From NCBI GenBank assembly GCA_963969495.1, contig OZ018329.1, positions 148,984,502-149,048,501 on the forward strand: a DNA stretch of 64,000 nt, written 5' to 3'. The DNA is from Ceratothoa steindachneri (Eukaryota > Arthropoda > Malacostraca > Isopoda > Cymothoidae). Below, in pieces: positions 23,132 through 35,480 of the stretch (positions are counted from its first letter, which is position 1; the number at the start of each line of letters is the position of its first letter). Below the pieces are notes generated by a model that did not search any database, was not told the origin of the DNA, and saw only the letters and a list, made by a program, of their open reading frames with translations. The translations under genes and the position numbers were made by a program.

Positions 23132-24699
23132 TATAAATATTCTTTCATTGTAAAAAAATATTCCATTCTGGTTAATTTGTTTGACTGTGGTGGACATATT
23201 TGGCAATTAGAAATAATCCTTACTGAATAATTGTGTTTAGCGTGGTGCGCAACACGTGGCAAATTAAAATATTGCTTCTTGGTTAGTTGGGTTGAGTTTG
23301 GTAGGAAACACTTTGCAAATTGAAATATTCTTCCCTGATTAATCGCGATGTGTGGTCAATAACACGTGGAAACCGAAATATTCCTTCATGAATAATTAGG
23401 TTGTGCTTCCTGGCTAATTGGTTCGAGTGTATTAGGCAACACGAGTCACATTAATGTATTGCTTCTTGGTTAATTGGCTTGAGTGTGGTGTGCTTCACGT
23501 GTAAAATTGAACAATTTTTTCTTAGTTAATTGTGTTTAATTTGATGGGCAACACGTGAAAAATGGAAATATTCATTTGTGGTTAGTTAGGTGGGCAACAC
23601 TAGGCAAATAAAAATATTGCATTTTTATTAATTTGGTTGTGAGAGTTTGGTAATACGTACAAAACGAATATTTCCTTCTTGCATAATTGGGTATGAATTT
23701 GGTTGGCAACATTTGGAAAATATAAATATTTGTTCCTTGTACTTGGGTTTAGTGAGATGGGCAGCACAAGGCAAATCGAAATATTGCATTTTAATTAATT
23801 TAGTTTGGGGTGGTCGAAAACAAGTGGAGAGTCGAAATATTGCTTCCTACTTAATTAGGTTGAGTGTGGGCGGAAACCCAGAGAAATTCGTAATGTTAGA
23901 TCTTGGTCAATAGGGTATAACTGATAGGCAACACGAGTCGAATCGAATTATTGGTTCTTGGTAAATTTGATTTTTTTTGCAACACTTAGCAAATCGAAAA
24001 ATTCCTTCCTGTTTAATTGTGTATAGTGCGGTAGGTATCATCCGGAAAATCGAAATATTCTTTCCTAGATAAGTGGGTTGAGGATGGCGAGAAACACGTG
24101 AAAAACGAAATATGTCTTATTGTTGAATTTATGAGTGTAGTAGGTAACTCGTGGATAATAGAAACATTACTTCTTAGTTAACTAGGTTAATATGTAGTGT
24201 CGTGCAACACTTGAACAATCAGAATATTCCTTCCTGGTTAATAGGATTAAGTCCAGCGGACAATATTTGACAAATCGAAATAGTCTACCTGATAAATTGA
24301 GTTAATTGTCTTGAGTGTGGTGGGCAACACGTGACAAATCGAATTATTCTTTTGCCTCTAATTGGTTTTATTGAAATTGAATTATTCTTTACTGGTTAAT
24401 TGGGTTTAGTGTGGTAGGCAACACTCAAATTATTCATTCCTGGTTAATTGGGTTGCTAGTAGCGGATAACCTTAGCAAATCGAATATTCCTTCGAGGCTT
24501 ATTGAGTTGAGGTTGGTGAGCAACACGTGGCAAATCAAAATAGTGGTTTCTGGTTAGTTGAGTTGAGTGAGGACGACAGCAAGATCAAATTCTAAATAGT
24601 CCTTCTTGGTTCATTGGGTTGACTGTGGTGATCAACAAGTGGCATTACGAAATATTCCTGCTTTGTTAATTATGGTAGCAAAATGAAATTATGAAATTT

Positions 24700-25140
24700 A
24701 AGTAGCAAGTAAGTCATAGGAGGATCTCAAATGTTCCTTTCAATTATATAGAACTAAGAATAAGGATAAAATAGGCCCACTTAAAAGTTCAGATGGAGAG
24801 TTAGTATGTAATTGGGATGCAATGGTTAGGATATTAAATAAGTATTTTCTTTCAGTATTTACATTCCAAAATACTCTAATATCACTCGAGGGGATCTTGA
24901 TCATCGGGAGTAACGAATAGGAGAAATAACAGGATATTTTAATGACAAAGGAGATAGTTTCAAAAGAAATAGAGTTAAATTCAGTAAATCACTGGGCCTT
25001 GATGAGATTTCCCCTAAGATTTTAACAGATTGTAAAGATGTAATAAGTGAACCCTTAGCATGCCTCTTTAAAAAACTGGTATAAATTAGCATTGCACCAA
25101 AGGTATGGAAGAAAGCTAATCGGTCATATATCGATAGAAT
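24700..25140 (+). mobile_element. CR1/L2-like LINE fragment (region before reverse transcriptase)
   Basis: Plus-strand translation shows KIGPLKSSDGELVCNWDAMV and LNKYFLSVFTFQN (about 24770-24870), then in another frame KSLGLDEISPKILTDCKD and EPLACLFKKLV followed by APKVWKKAN (about 24985-25125). This is the well-known stretch between endonuclease and reverse transcriptase in CR1-like LINEs (compare the SPGPDGI and VPxxWKxA motifs). It stops abruptly at about 25130. The next part of the same gene type begins 3.4 kb later at 28500. Confidence 0.8.
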
Positions 25141-26480
25141 CTAAAAAAGCGGTTGACTGCGATTTGGCCATATATGGATTTGATCTATTATTTCTCCTAT
25201 GGCTAGAAAGGCTGAATTTTTTATCTGTATTTCCCTTTGGCCTTCCTCTCTCCGTTGTTATGTTTAAAATATTGCCCTTTCAAATCGATACCTCTCAGAA
25301 TGACGAGTAAAAAAGTGAGGCAATTTTACACCCCGAATTTCAAGGGACAAATAGACACGATTCGAGTGACTTGCTCGAAAATGTACGCTCAGGTGACCTA
25401 AGCGCTATATATACTGATGATTGGTGGACCTCTGAATCATTATCTGAATTTTACAGTGATAATATCGAAATTTTATACAAAATAGCCACATTAGAGGCGA
25501 AAATTAATATTGCGCCCCTCAGCCACTCAAACGGCTGCTGCATGTCACTACTTGGTGTAGCAGCTGACATCTTTGCTAGCTCCTACAAACATTCGTAAAG
25601 ATGCAAATGGCATTTCCCTGCATAAGAAATTATGCATCTCACCCCTTAAAATTCAATTGTATGACATTCGATAATATTTACCCCATATGATTACCATATT
25701 AGATGTATGGTACCCTCCAACCAATCACAATTCTTGTTTGACGCATTTCAAATCATCTAATCAGTGTAGACCATCTCTTCCCTGCCTCACTCGAACTTCC
25801 ATTCTTTCACTTGTGTTGTGTCTACCCGCCGGACAAGGTCAGTAATAATATAGATTATAATAATATCGTTTTTATCGAATGTATCAAGTGTTTTGAATGC
25901 AATTCCCTCCTTTCTTTACATTTTCAGTTCCCTCTGAGGTTATAATTCGTGCAATGTTCAGTGGCTATAACCTAAAATTTACTAACTATAATCTATAACA
26001 AATAATTTTCCACATTGCTATACCATTCATATTAATGTGAATCAACTCGTATTAATTCCCGTTGTATTGAATATATTCTTTAACCACTCAAATTATTAAT
26101 TCATTTATAATTAGTCATAATTTATTTTACTCTAACTGTGTGTTTCTATTTTCATCCTTACTCTTTGTTATACTTATGTTCTTTCATTGTTAAACTTTAA
26201 AAATAAACCCTGTTAAAAATTACAACCATTACTTGCCTTGAAATTACCCAGTTACTTTTTTCACGCTCTGCCTCATTTTTTCTATTCTAACGCGTTCTCA
26301 TCCATTCCTTCATTTAAAGCAAGGTTAATAACTGCTATCTAGGCTAGTTTACTCATTAACTAAACCCCATCTTATGCTTTACTTTGCCTTTGGAATCTGT
26401 CTCCAATTTCTTGTCCTCACTGCCTGTGTTTGAATCTTCACTATCAGGTTTGACTTCTTGAATCTTTATTATACAAATTT
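25140..26480. other. Anonymous sequence with an unassigned 75-codon frame
   Basis: A plus-strand frame at 25371-25598 encodes MLENVRSGDLSAIYTDDWW and an alanine-rich end. It is acidic and unlike the neighbouring LINE. It may belong to the piggyBac fossil downstream or to an unknown element, but no signature supports either. The rest shows nothing recognisable. Confidence 0.4.
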
Positions 26481-27640
26481 CCAAAGAAATATATTATTTT
26501 GGAAAGTTTATCGACGATGATCGGATAAATATATTTATCATACAAACAAATACCTATTATAAATTTCGGAAGCAAAGAAATTCATACAATCCGAATATCC
26601 GCTTTTCCACCTTTAAAGAAACGGATAGCGACGAAATTCGGTTGTTTTAGAGTATCAAGGTTCTCGAGTGTCGCAGTGAAAATTTTAATCCAGGCCAAAT
26701 GATTATTGGTCAAGGAATGAACTTCACGAACCAAAGATAGTCGGAAAATTAATATCAATAGATAGCTTTCTTCAAATATTGAAGCTTTTATATTTTAGCG
26801 AGAGAATAATGAAACCTGTGCTGGATCTAATTAGACAAAAATTTAAATCAAAGCCGATTCCTTTCAAAGACTTTTGTATAAATGAAAGTCTACTCCTTTG
26901 GAGAGGAAGACTCCATTACAGGCAATAAAATCCACACAAAAGGACATAAATTTGGCGTTAAAACGTTTATACTGTGCGAATATAAGACTGGATAAGTATT
27001 AGATTTGATCACTTATACTAGAACCGGCACAGAAATTACCAGAGATGATGAATTAGGTATGAAGGTTCACTTGTAATGACACTACTTGAATACAATTTGA
27101 ATAAGGACTTTTTCATTTGCTTACAATTGGTACACAAGAACTGCTGTCTTTAGGACAATTACTATAAAATAAGATCGAGTCTTGTCCAACAGTTCGTTCC
27201 AATCGAAAAAACATGCCTAAATTAATAATAAAAGTGAAGAAGGTGAGGTTGAATCAATGTAATACAATAATATATTATGGGTAAAATGGTGTGATAAAAA
27301 AAAATGTACAGTTTCTTACAAGTGTACATGGTTAGCAAATATGTGGCTGTGGGAAAAAAGATTGAGATTATTTTGAAACCTAAATGTGTGATTGATTGCA
27401 ACAAAAGAATGCGAATGGTTGATAAGAGTGATATGCTGATAAGTGAAATAGTGTACGTAAAACTATTAGATGGAATAAGAGTTTTTTCTTGCATCTTTTT
27501 GACTTATCAATTCTAAATGCGTAAAACGTTAAAACGTATACAAAGAGAAAACGAACCAGAAAAAAACGATTTGGGGTATTTTTCAAGCAGTGTGATTGCA
27601 AAAATGGCTGATAAATATATAATGATCGAATTCTAATATT
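26480..27640 (+). mobile_element. piggyBac-type transposase fossil
   Basis: The plus strand, read across frames, gives the piggyBac order. SIDSFLQILKLLYFSERIM and KPVLDLIRQKFKSK lie at about 26755-26855. NESLLLWRGRLHYRQ follows at about 26880, the first catalytic Asp region (here Asn replaces Asp). Then come VKTFILCEYKTG and DDELGM (26955-27060), VMTLLEYNLNK (27075), KPKCVIDCNKRMRMVDKSD (27378-27430; the usual form has DYNxxMGGVD) and VRKTIRWNKSFFLHLFDLSI (27455). At least four frameshifts and several stops break it. No TTAA-flanked ends were located. It lies between two halves of a LINE-like sequence. Confidence 0.85.
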
Positions 27641-28500
27641 AGGCAAATTAGTAATCAACCATTACGCCTTATTTATGTTGCTATCCATCTTATAAAGCTT
27701 CTTTCTTCAATAAGAAGTGTCAATGATTGCGCCAAAATAAAAAAAAACGGTGAACAAATATCAACGCACAAAATATATCATCAGCGATTGTGAAATACCA
27801 TTGTGTTCACCCATGTCTCAATAAGTACCATTCGGAAAACGATTTCTAGTTCAATTTTCATAAAGTTTTCATCATCATCATTAACCACTATCTTACATTT
27901 ATTGGTCCAAGCGTATAAAAGCCGGTAAAACCTATCCATCCTCACCCCATGTCAATTGTAAGTAAATTCCTTTTGAGATATTTTTATCCACCTAATAGAA
28001 AGCCGTTTAGATCTACAATCAGGCAAGGGAAAGATATAAATAATGTCTATTTAAATTAGGTCTATGTAAGTTACTGATAAAATAAAGAAATAAATAAAAT
28101 GGGAGTGAGGTCATTAAATCCCACGGCATTCCTTTCTCAGCTGCCTATTTTTGCGCGCTGTCCACGCGTTCGGAAGTGTGCATTTATTTTTAACATTTTT
28201 CGAAAGCATTAAATTTCGCTATAAAATGTTTTTTTGTTAATTAGTCATTATAAAATATGTTTGGGGAAAATAGAACGAGCCAGTTAAATTTTATAATAAT
28301 ATTGATATGACGGAATAGTCTCGCATTTGTCACGGATGTGAAGGAATAAATTCGCTCCTTCAAAGTGCCATTATATACAATACGAGCACATTTTCAAAAT
28401 GATAAACATAATTTTTTAATTACTGCATCGAAAAAAAGTAACTACGCGGGTCAAACAATAGTAAGTACTTAAATTAAAAATGAAAATCTCCCGCACTCAG
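27640..28500. other. Anonymous AT-rich sequence
   Basis: No coding signal, RNA gene or repeat array was recognised. A moderately GC-rich spot near 28130-28180 (TTTTGCGCGCTGTCCACGCG) stands out from the surroundings but has no assigned role. Confidence 0.5.
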
Positions 28501-29410
28501 CAAGCTCATTGGAATTATCCTGGCAAAGGGTTAAAAAGGGCGATAAAACGGTTCTGTCCAATTACCGACCAGTGAGTTTGACATCAGTGGTGGCAAAAAT
28601 GATGTAATCTATAATAGCGAAATCTATTAAGGATCCCTTAGGTAAACATAAGTTGATTACGGAACCTCAACACGGCTTTACTAGGGGCAAATCACGTTTG
28701 ACTAATTTACTGTCTTTTATAGAAATGTGTATGATGCTGTCGATAGAGATGAAAATTACGATATTGCTTATTTTATTTAGTAAAACTTTCGAAAAGGTGA
28801 TGCACTTATCTTTTGAATAAAGTTAAAGCGCATGGGATCAATCGGAGGATATTGAGATCGACTCAATTGTGGCCTAGTGACAAGAGCAAAGAGTTAGTAT
28901 AGATGGGATTAAATATGAGTGAGCAATATTTCCAGTGGGTTTCCTCAGGGGTTGGTCTTGGACCGTTATTGTTCATAGTTTATATTAATGCTTTTTAATT
29001 AGGTATAAGTTGTGTACTTACTATAGGTAGATGTAATCCATTGAATAATTAAATGAGAGTTTTAAGAAGGCCAGAATGCGAAAGAGACAGGTTTCCTGGT
29101 AAGTCCAGACCTCCGGCCTTGAAAACAGTGAATAAGTGCTAATAAGGTATTGTGGTATATTGGGAGGAGTGTAAGTAATAGGAGTGCTAATTTAAATCTA
29201 AAACTGCATCTAGAATTAGTTAGGCCTCATCTTGAAAAAGCGGTACAATTATGGTCACCATATTTTAGGATGTCTATTGGTTTGCTTGAGTCTGTGCAAA
29301 GAAGGATGACTAAGATGATTCATGGGTTACGGAGCTTACCTTATGGCGAAAGGCTTAAAGAGACTATCTACATACGTTTGAAAGGAGACGCGTTTGAGGG
29401 TACTTGATCG
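28500..29410 (+). mobile_element. CR1/L2-like LINE fragment (reverse transcriptase and C-terminus)
   Basis: VKKGDKTVLSNYRPVSLTSV is readable at about 28530-28590, followed by LITEPQHGFTRGKSRLTNLL (28650-28710), both core fingers/palm motifs. The catalytic region is eroded; the PQGSxLGP box survives as VGFLRGWSWTV-like remnants near 28940. From 29150 to 29407 an open piece carries LHLELVRPHLEKAVQLWSPY and LLESVQRRMTKMIHGLRSLP, the standard thumb/C-terminal signature. Together with the 24700-25140 fragment this would form one element interrupted by about 3.4 kb, or two separate copies. Confidence 0.85.
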
Positions 29411-29429
29411 AAGTCTCAGTGGCGATAAA

Positions 29430-29990
29430 TATTCCCTTTCTCAGAAACGATCTTCATTCCCTTTCTAAGAAACGCTTCCTTTCCATTTCTCAGAGACTAT
29501 CATAATTCCGTTTCTCAAAGACGATATCCATTCCCTTTGTTCATTCCCTTTTTAAAGAGGATCTTCCCTTCAATAAACAGGGATGCTTTGCATTACCTTT
29601 CTCAGTGTCGATCTCAATTCCCTCTCACAGAGACGATCTTCATTCCATTTCTCAGAGACGAACTCCATTTCCTTTCTAAGTAATAATCTCCATTGCCTTT
29701 CTCAGTGGCGAGTTACATTCTTTTCGACAGAGAGGATCTCTATTATCTTTCTCATAGACGATATCTATTCTCTTTCTTCAAAAATGATCACCTTTCCTTT
29801 TCTCAGAAACGATCCATATTAACTTTCTCATAATCAGTCTTCATTCTCTTTCTCATAGACCATTTCCATTACTTTTCCTATGGCAATTTACATTCCATTG
29901 CTCAGAGAAGATTGCCATTCTTTTTTCCATAGACGATCTATCTTACTCGTACCTCTCTCAGAAACGATCTCCATTCCTTTTCTCAGAAGA
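29430..29990. repeat. Minisatellite, about 29-bp unit, about 19 copies
   Basis: The unit approximates TTCTCAGAGACGATCTCCAT TCCCTTTC with many substitutions and small indels. It starts a few bases after the LINE fragment ends. The plus-strand frame at 29583-29822 is a translation of the repeat and is not considered a gene. Confidence 0.85.
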
Positions 29991-31500
29991 GAAGGAAGGA
30001 TAGCAATCAGTAGATGGACAGTTAACTGAGTCGGACGCAATTCTTTGACCGACGATAAGGAGAAGATTTGAACTAAATTGAACCCAAATCACAAATCTAT
30101 AGAATGTAAAGAAATTACATATACTTATACCCCAATTTTATTTTCCTCCACAAAAAAATCCTGGATGTATTGTGTACAATATATTCCAAAATGTTATCAA
30201 CGGATTTCCATGATATGCTGTAGTGTATTTCTTTTTGGAAGCTGATCCAAAACTGAATTGAGAAATCTAGGACCCATATTCACTTTCTTTTCCGACATTT
30301 GGCTGATGTATGTACTCTTGGCTTTTATTCTATAATCCTAAAAATTGAATGACTATTCAGTTTTGATAATTCATGGTGGAAAATCACTTTTTTAAGTTCT
30401 AGAAGACAAAGCCAAATATATAGAGACATTAAATTTCGAAATATGTATTTTTATTTTTACCTTAATATGATTTTCGTTTAGTACTCCTTTTAATCTACCG
30501 AGACTAAAATATAGAAAAGATAATCTCGAAACAGTGCCATTCAGCGGCGCTTGGGCTCTTGTTAGCAAGGTTAGGCAGCGCAGCAGATTTCACTATGAAA
30601 TAATAGGTTAATAAATAAAAGCCGATCGTAATTGTGTTAATTTTAATATATAAGTATGAGTCCATCGAAGAAAGAACGAGAGGCCTCTATTCATGCTAAC
30701 TATGGAATATTAATATACAGGGAGGGTGTATAATACAAATATACAACAATTATTAAAAACAACTAAACAAATTGAGACGAGGGGCTTGTTACACATGACG
30801 AGTGTTGATCATTCTATATTAAGGTAGTAATCAGAAGGAAAACGATCGTTGATCCAATATCGCTCATTGATTGCGATCCTGCGAAAAAATAAAACAAATT
30901 AAAAATCGGGCTACCATAATGATTGATATATTTGGAAATTTTCCTACATAATCGTAGTTAATAAGAAAATGCTTTATATTTGATTACTAAAGGGGAGGAG
31001 CCTGGGGGGACATATAACCCTTTTTGGTTTGGTTTCGAAGCTTTTGGAACAATCCACAAGGCTCACCAATCGCGAAAGAGCCTTTGATATTTGAGCTCCA
31101 GCGACCAAAATACACAAATATCTAGTGAATTTTTTTCACAAAATACCCGACCGAAGTTTGGTGAAAGCTTGAAAGAGTTACTTGCCTTACCATCTCCTTC
31201 TATGGTTACTCTTGGTAAGTCATTTTAACACCTATTCACTTCTTCTTAACTCGAACACTTTAAATATAAAGCATTTTTTTGTACTGCCCTAATGTCTCGG
31301 TTGGTTTCGCCTTTTTAAACTATTCCTCATCTTTTTCAGCCTTTCTCGTGTTCACGGGCCGTCACTCTTCTTCACCGGCCCTTTCCATTCCTTTGTTTCT
31401 TCGTATTCGTCGCCAATAAACTCTTTCTATCTAAGATCATCTTCCACACACTTCATTTCTTCTTTTTTCAGTGAAAAATCATCTACACACTTCTTTTTAC
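29990..31500. other. Anonymous sequence
   Basis: No gene, RNA or element was recognised. A short GC-richer patch at 30540-30600 and a run of pyrimidine-rich sequence (31240-31470) leading into the next minisatellite are the only noticeable features. Confidence 0.5.
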
Positions 31501-31925
31501 AATATATTAATCTTCCCAGTTCATCTCATACCCATCTTTCCGGCTCATCACACGTCCATCTTCACCGCTTATCACACGCCCATCTTTACCGCTCATCACA
31601 TGTCCATCCTCCCAGCTAATCACCTACCCATCTTCCTAGCTCATTACATTCCCACCTTCCTGGCTCATTGCATGTACATCTTCCCGGCTTATCCTATACC
31701 AATCCTTCTCGCTCATCACATACCCATTTTCTAGGCTAATCACATGCATATATTTCTGGCTGATCACATGCACATCTTCCCAGCTCATCACATGCCCTTC
31801 TTCCCGTCTCATCACATGCACATCTTTCCATCTCATCATATCCCTATCTTCTTCGCTCATCACATGCACATCTTCCCGGCTTATCACATGCCAATTCCCT
31901 TGCCTTATCACATACCCACCATAAT
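31500..31925. repeat. Minisatellite, 24-bp unit, about 17 copies
   Basis: The unit is near GCTCATCACATGCACATCTTCCC. Because 24 is a multiple of three, the array stays open in a coding frame on both strands: plus-strand frames (31471-31734 and 31744-32076, separated by one stop) encode AHHMHIFP-type octapeptides, and the minus-strand frame (31636-31959) encodes DVHVMSxE-type octapeptides. I see no flanking exon, signal peptide or start context that would make either a real gene. Confidence 0.85.
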
Positions 31926-32560
31926 TTTGGAATCTCTTCTCTTCCATTTTCCTTGTCACTTCAGTACCCTACAGTACACCCTTTCCATTATCCGCCTTTT
32001 AATTCTCTTGCTAGAGAGCCATGCATTTATCAGCCTTTGTTATTCATTTGGTGAATCCATTTCACTTGAATATTAAATAAGGATAATTAAAAGGTTAAAG
32101 TCAAATTATAATCACAAGTTTCACATAAATCAAACGGTTTTAAACAAAGGTTCATTTAACTGGACTTCATTAATCACAATTGCCGATAGTTTCTATAGCA
32201 CCAGATGACTATATTTTACTTGATACTAATTAATCATCAATGAATTAATTAATGTATTTTTTTAATTAAGTTTATTAAAGCAAATTATTGATATTCCCAG
32301 TTTTCTATGCAGTTTTTAATAGAAAACAACTATAAAAAATCGATAATAAATTTGAAATAATATATCGGTTATACAAAGGCATATTTATTGCATTGGTTTA
32401 GAACTCTTTTCGCATCGTGTCAAAGATATTGTCATAGGAAAGCCTTGGAAATACACCCAAGAAATGAATCACAGTGCTCTTTATAGTTCGGATTATGGGG
32501 GAATATATATCATGTGATTCCTTATAATCTATGTTTTCACTGTTTTTAATTAACTTTATT
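31925..32560. other. Anonymous AT-rich sequence
   Basis: No feature recognised apart from general AT richness and short direct repeats of ATTAATTAAT type near 32230-32270. Confidence 0.5.
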
Positions 32561-33690
32561 TTTATTTAAGGAATTTAACTCGTCTAAATAATATAGCATT
32601 CAAATGATGAACCATTATATTTTTGAAGGAGTTAGTTGTAACATCTTTAACAATACTAGATGGAATGCCATTCCAGTAATCGACTTCTATGTAAAAAAAA
32701 AATGTCGTAGCCACCTTCATGTGGAGTTTCTTCCCTTTTAATTAATTGGCACTCATTTTTTATAGTTATGAGTACTTCTTTTAAAGTAAAGCAGATGTAA
32801 ATATCTATATTACTGGTCGGCAATCCTTATTACTGATGCTTTTTTTTCAATTGAAAAATATTGCCGGTAGGTCAAGTGTTTATCATCGAATATATATGAT
32901 ACATGAACCCATATATATGGTAAATATAATCTTTTTTGCTGTTATTCCGAAAGTGGCAAATGTTCATCTACGAATAATTGAAGCTATTTAAACCCCATTA
33001 CGTGAATATGCATTGACCAAGGAGAAACCTCATTCCTCACAACTTGAGGTACTCATATATCATTGACTGTACTTCTGAACAATTATTCTAATCGCTCTTT
33101 CCTACTCCACCAAACTACGTATCCCTAGGACATTTTTATATTATTAATATTTATATCATTCTCTAGGTAATTTCCGTTGATAATAAACAACTGAGTGACA
33201 GGAAACGAAGCCAAAGGCAATCCGCTTGTGACAGGAATAAATCAAGTTTCAAATGCGCAATGGATAAGTTCCTTAACCTAGTTATTAAAACCTAATTAAA
33301 AATATTACCATGTGTTCCATGACTGTTGAAGTTTTTAATCAATATTTTATTGGGAACTATTCCAAAAGCCTTCTGGAATTTAAAGTATATTTGTCTCCAG
33401 TCTCGTTCTAATTTCATGTTGTGTTAGTGTAAAATAGAAATTTGTTAACTAACAGTGTTTCTTTTGTAAATATTGTCGATTATCTTTGATTGCATTATGT
33501 TTTCTGGTCCACATTTATGTCATAAAACCGTTTAATTTGATAAAAATTGCCCTTAATCTTATTGGTCTATAATTTGAATTTATCTTCCTTATTGAAAATG
33601 GAAGTATTATTAATTTTCTGTGGAAGGGTAATATTAGTTAATTTACATTTTCAGGAAGATAACTTGGTGGTAATGGGTCAAACGTATAAG
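32560..33690 (-). mobile_element. CR1/L2-like LINE fragment, strongly decayed
   Basis: On the minus strand two parts can be read. From about 33650 to 33300 there is reverse transcriptase: SKIIDNIYKRNTVS and FQKAFGIVPNKILIKNF (the palm AFD motif with Gly for Asp). From about 32720 to 32570 there is the C-terminal end, VDYWNGIPSSIVKDVTTNSF, the WNxLPxxVVxAxSxNxFK signature of CR1-like ORF2 ends. The intervening 600 bp is too decayed to assign. The plus-strand frame 33547-33732 is a shadow. Confidence 0.7.
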
Positions 33691-34370
33691 AATGAACGAC
33701 TATGTACAAAGAGAAGTATCAATATTCATTGACTTAGGAGAGAGAAATAATGCAAAAACGATTATCTTCCAATTATCTTACGAGAGATAAGAGAGAGAAA
33801 GAGAGCGCGGTTGAGATAGAAATAATAACTATTATTAGCAGCATATATTTCACCTAATAAAATGTTGTTTATTTAATTATTCTTAGCTTTTATTAAAAAT
33901 AATTTGAGGATACTTAATTATTTCTTTGATCTTTTTCCTGTAAAATAATTATCGATAAAATCTGTTGGGTTCTCTTTAGTGTACTGAGCCAAAGTTGTTT
34001 ATTGTTAGTTTCACTATTAGTTAATCGTTTTTTTTTAAATAAACACTTTTGGTACAGATTTTGATACATATTTTTCACTACAATGTTGTTTAAATGCTTT
34101 TAAGGTTTATTTCGTTACTCCAAGAGACCATTTTATATATCTAGCCCCCTACTAGGGGTTTTAGCTTTTAAAAGTATTTTTGTAACTGTTACAAACATGA
34201 ATAATTTCTATATTAAATCAGAATTTTCTTAGACCCCTTACCTCGTCAGGAATATAGCGCACCCTTCATATAGTATTTTACTAAGCGCTGTGTAGTAAAT
34301 AAAATGGTATTTTCCGAAAATCCTAATTTAACCAATATTGCTTATGTTTCAGCTTAAATATATAACAATT
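33690..34370. other. Anonymous AT-rich sequence
   Basis: No gene recognised. A short GA-rich run (33778-33812) and a small stem CCCCT/AGGGG at about 34145-34160 are present. The right end may include the 5' terminal region of the following Tc1 element, whose terminal inverted repeat I could not identify. Confidence 0.45.
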
Positions 34371-34379
34371 GTGTATTCA

Positions 34380-35480
34380 TTATCTTTATAGAAGAGTAAT
34401 ATGACTAAAATTAATGAACTTGCAGAAGTACAGTGAGCACAAATTCAACCTATCCAGAGCCAAAATGTTATCACAAGTAAAAGGGCTAATAAAAAAGAAT
34501 GTTTAAGATTTTCTTTCCATGTCACTATAAAACGATATTGGAAAGGCAAAGAACTTTGTATTGAGGAAGAGAAGTGACAGTAAACGTCTTACAACACCTA
34601 AAGAAGACATCTATCACTCGGTCTTTACTAGAGAATCCCAGAAAACATCTTCTAAACTTGCTGGAGAGTTAAATGAAACTCTAAGTTCAAAATACCCCTC
34701 AGAACTGTTAGAAAGAGACTTAAAAATCAAAGGCTAAAAGGATACAAGACGAGAAAGAAGCCAAGGATATCTGAGGTGAACAGAAAAATATGCCTTCATT
34801 AGGTTAAAGATCATAAAAATTGGACATATGTATGAACAAGGGTCTAAAGTTCTTTGGTCAGATGAAGGTAATTATCAGGTGTGTATGAAACACTATTTTA
34901 TTATTGTTTTATATGTAATTTATGTAATTTCATTTAAATATACTTGGGAGAAATTATTACAAATGTAACTTTTTTTGTAACAATTTTTTAGATTTTCAGC
35001 ACTTCTGGGGATACCATTGTGAGACTAAGAGTTGGAGAGGTTCTCACTCTGCTTGAGTAGTACCAACTGTGATACGTGGAATGGTTCTATTATGATATTG
35101 GGCTGGATATCTACATACATTGGGGCCTAGGGAGTTGTTTTGCAGCCAGAAAAGGATTAACTTCTAAACTTATATGCCATAATGCCAAGTTTTAGAGCCA
35201 GCTATCTAAAAATTGCATCCCGCAATGAATTGGTTTGGAAAAATGAGGACACCCCCCTCCTAAAATGGCCCTCACAGAACCCAGAATCAAATCCAAAGGA
35301 GCATTTGTAGAGTGTTTGAAAAAGCGAAAGTACGACGAGTACAAATAAACCAGAACTGTGTAAAAAATTACAAGCTGAGTGGGGAAACATTGCGTCAGAA
35401 ATTTGTGAAAATTTGGTGAAATATGCGACACGAAGAATTTATGGCTATAATTAAAGCAAAACAGGATCCAAATAAGTAGA
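34380..35480 (+). mobile_element. Tc1-type transposase fossil with an intron-like gap
   Basis: Plus-strand pieces follow Tc1 order. The N-terminal DNA-binding domain begins MTKINELAEVQ (34401). The second part carries SDSKRLTTPKEDIYHSVFTR (34575-34630) and KTRKKPRISEVNRKICL (34745-34795). Next is VLWSDEG with the first catalytic Asp (34850-34867). A gap of 124 bp with GT and AG ends follows (34868-34991). The protein resumes with FQHFWGY and PTVIRGM, then CHNAKF (second Asp region eroded) and, near 35265, WPSQNPESNPKEHL, which keeps the Glu position of DD34E enzymes. The end reads LQAEWGNIASEICENL (35373-35430). Several stops show it is dead. Terminal inverted repeats were not found. Confidence 0.85.
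34868..34991 (+). other. Intron-like insertion in Tc1 transposase (GT...AG, 124 bp)
   Basis: The segment begins GTAATT right after GATGAAG (the SDE codons) and ends TTTTTTAG before ATTTTCAGC. The 3' end has a T-rich tract, as in spliceosomal introns, and the interior contains stops in all frames. Removing it joins SDE to FQHF in frame, just as in intronless Tc1 relatives where SDES is followed by KF. This fits a spliceosomal intron; a non-intron insertion that happened to use these borders is less likely. Confidence 0.65.

Larger units (their letters stand above)
21290..24700. repeat. Degenerate minisatellite, about 55-60-bp unit, roughly 40 copies
   Basis: The consensus read by eye is close to CCTGGTTAATTGGGTTGAG, TGTGGTGGGCAACACGTGG, CAAATCGAAATATTCCTT. 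Copies differ strongly from each other and spacing varies, so this is an old array. The unit contains the CACGTG palindrome in many copies. Short open frames in this region (for example 21472-21783 and 23647-23913) are translations of the repeat. The array is interrupted at 22182-23131 by a mariner-type element and ends next to a LINE fragment. Confidence 0.9.

Noticed and set aside
31636..31959. Minus-strand 107-codon frame as a real repeat protein
   Set aside because: The frame is a direct outcome of a 24-bp tandem repeat, is equally open on the other strand, and has no flanking coding context.
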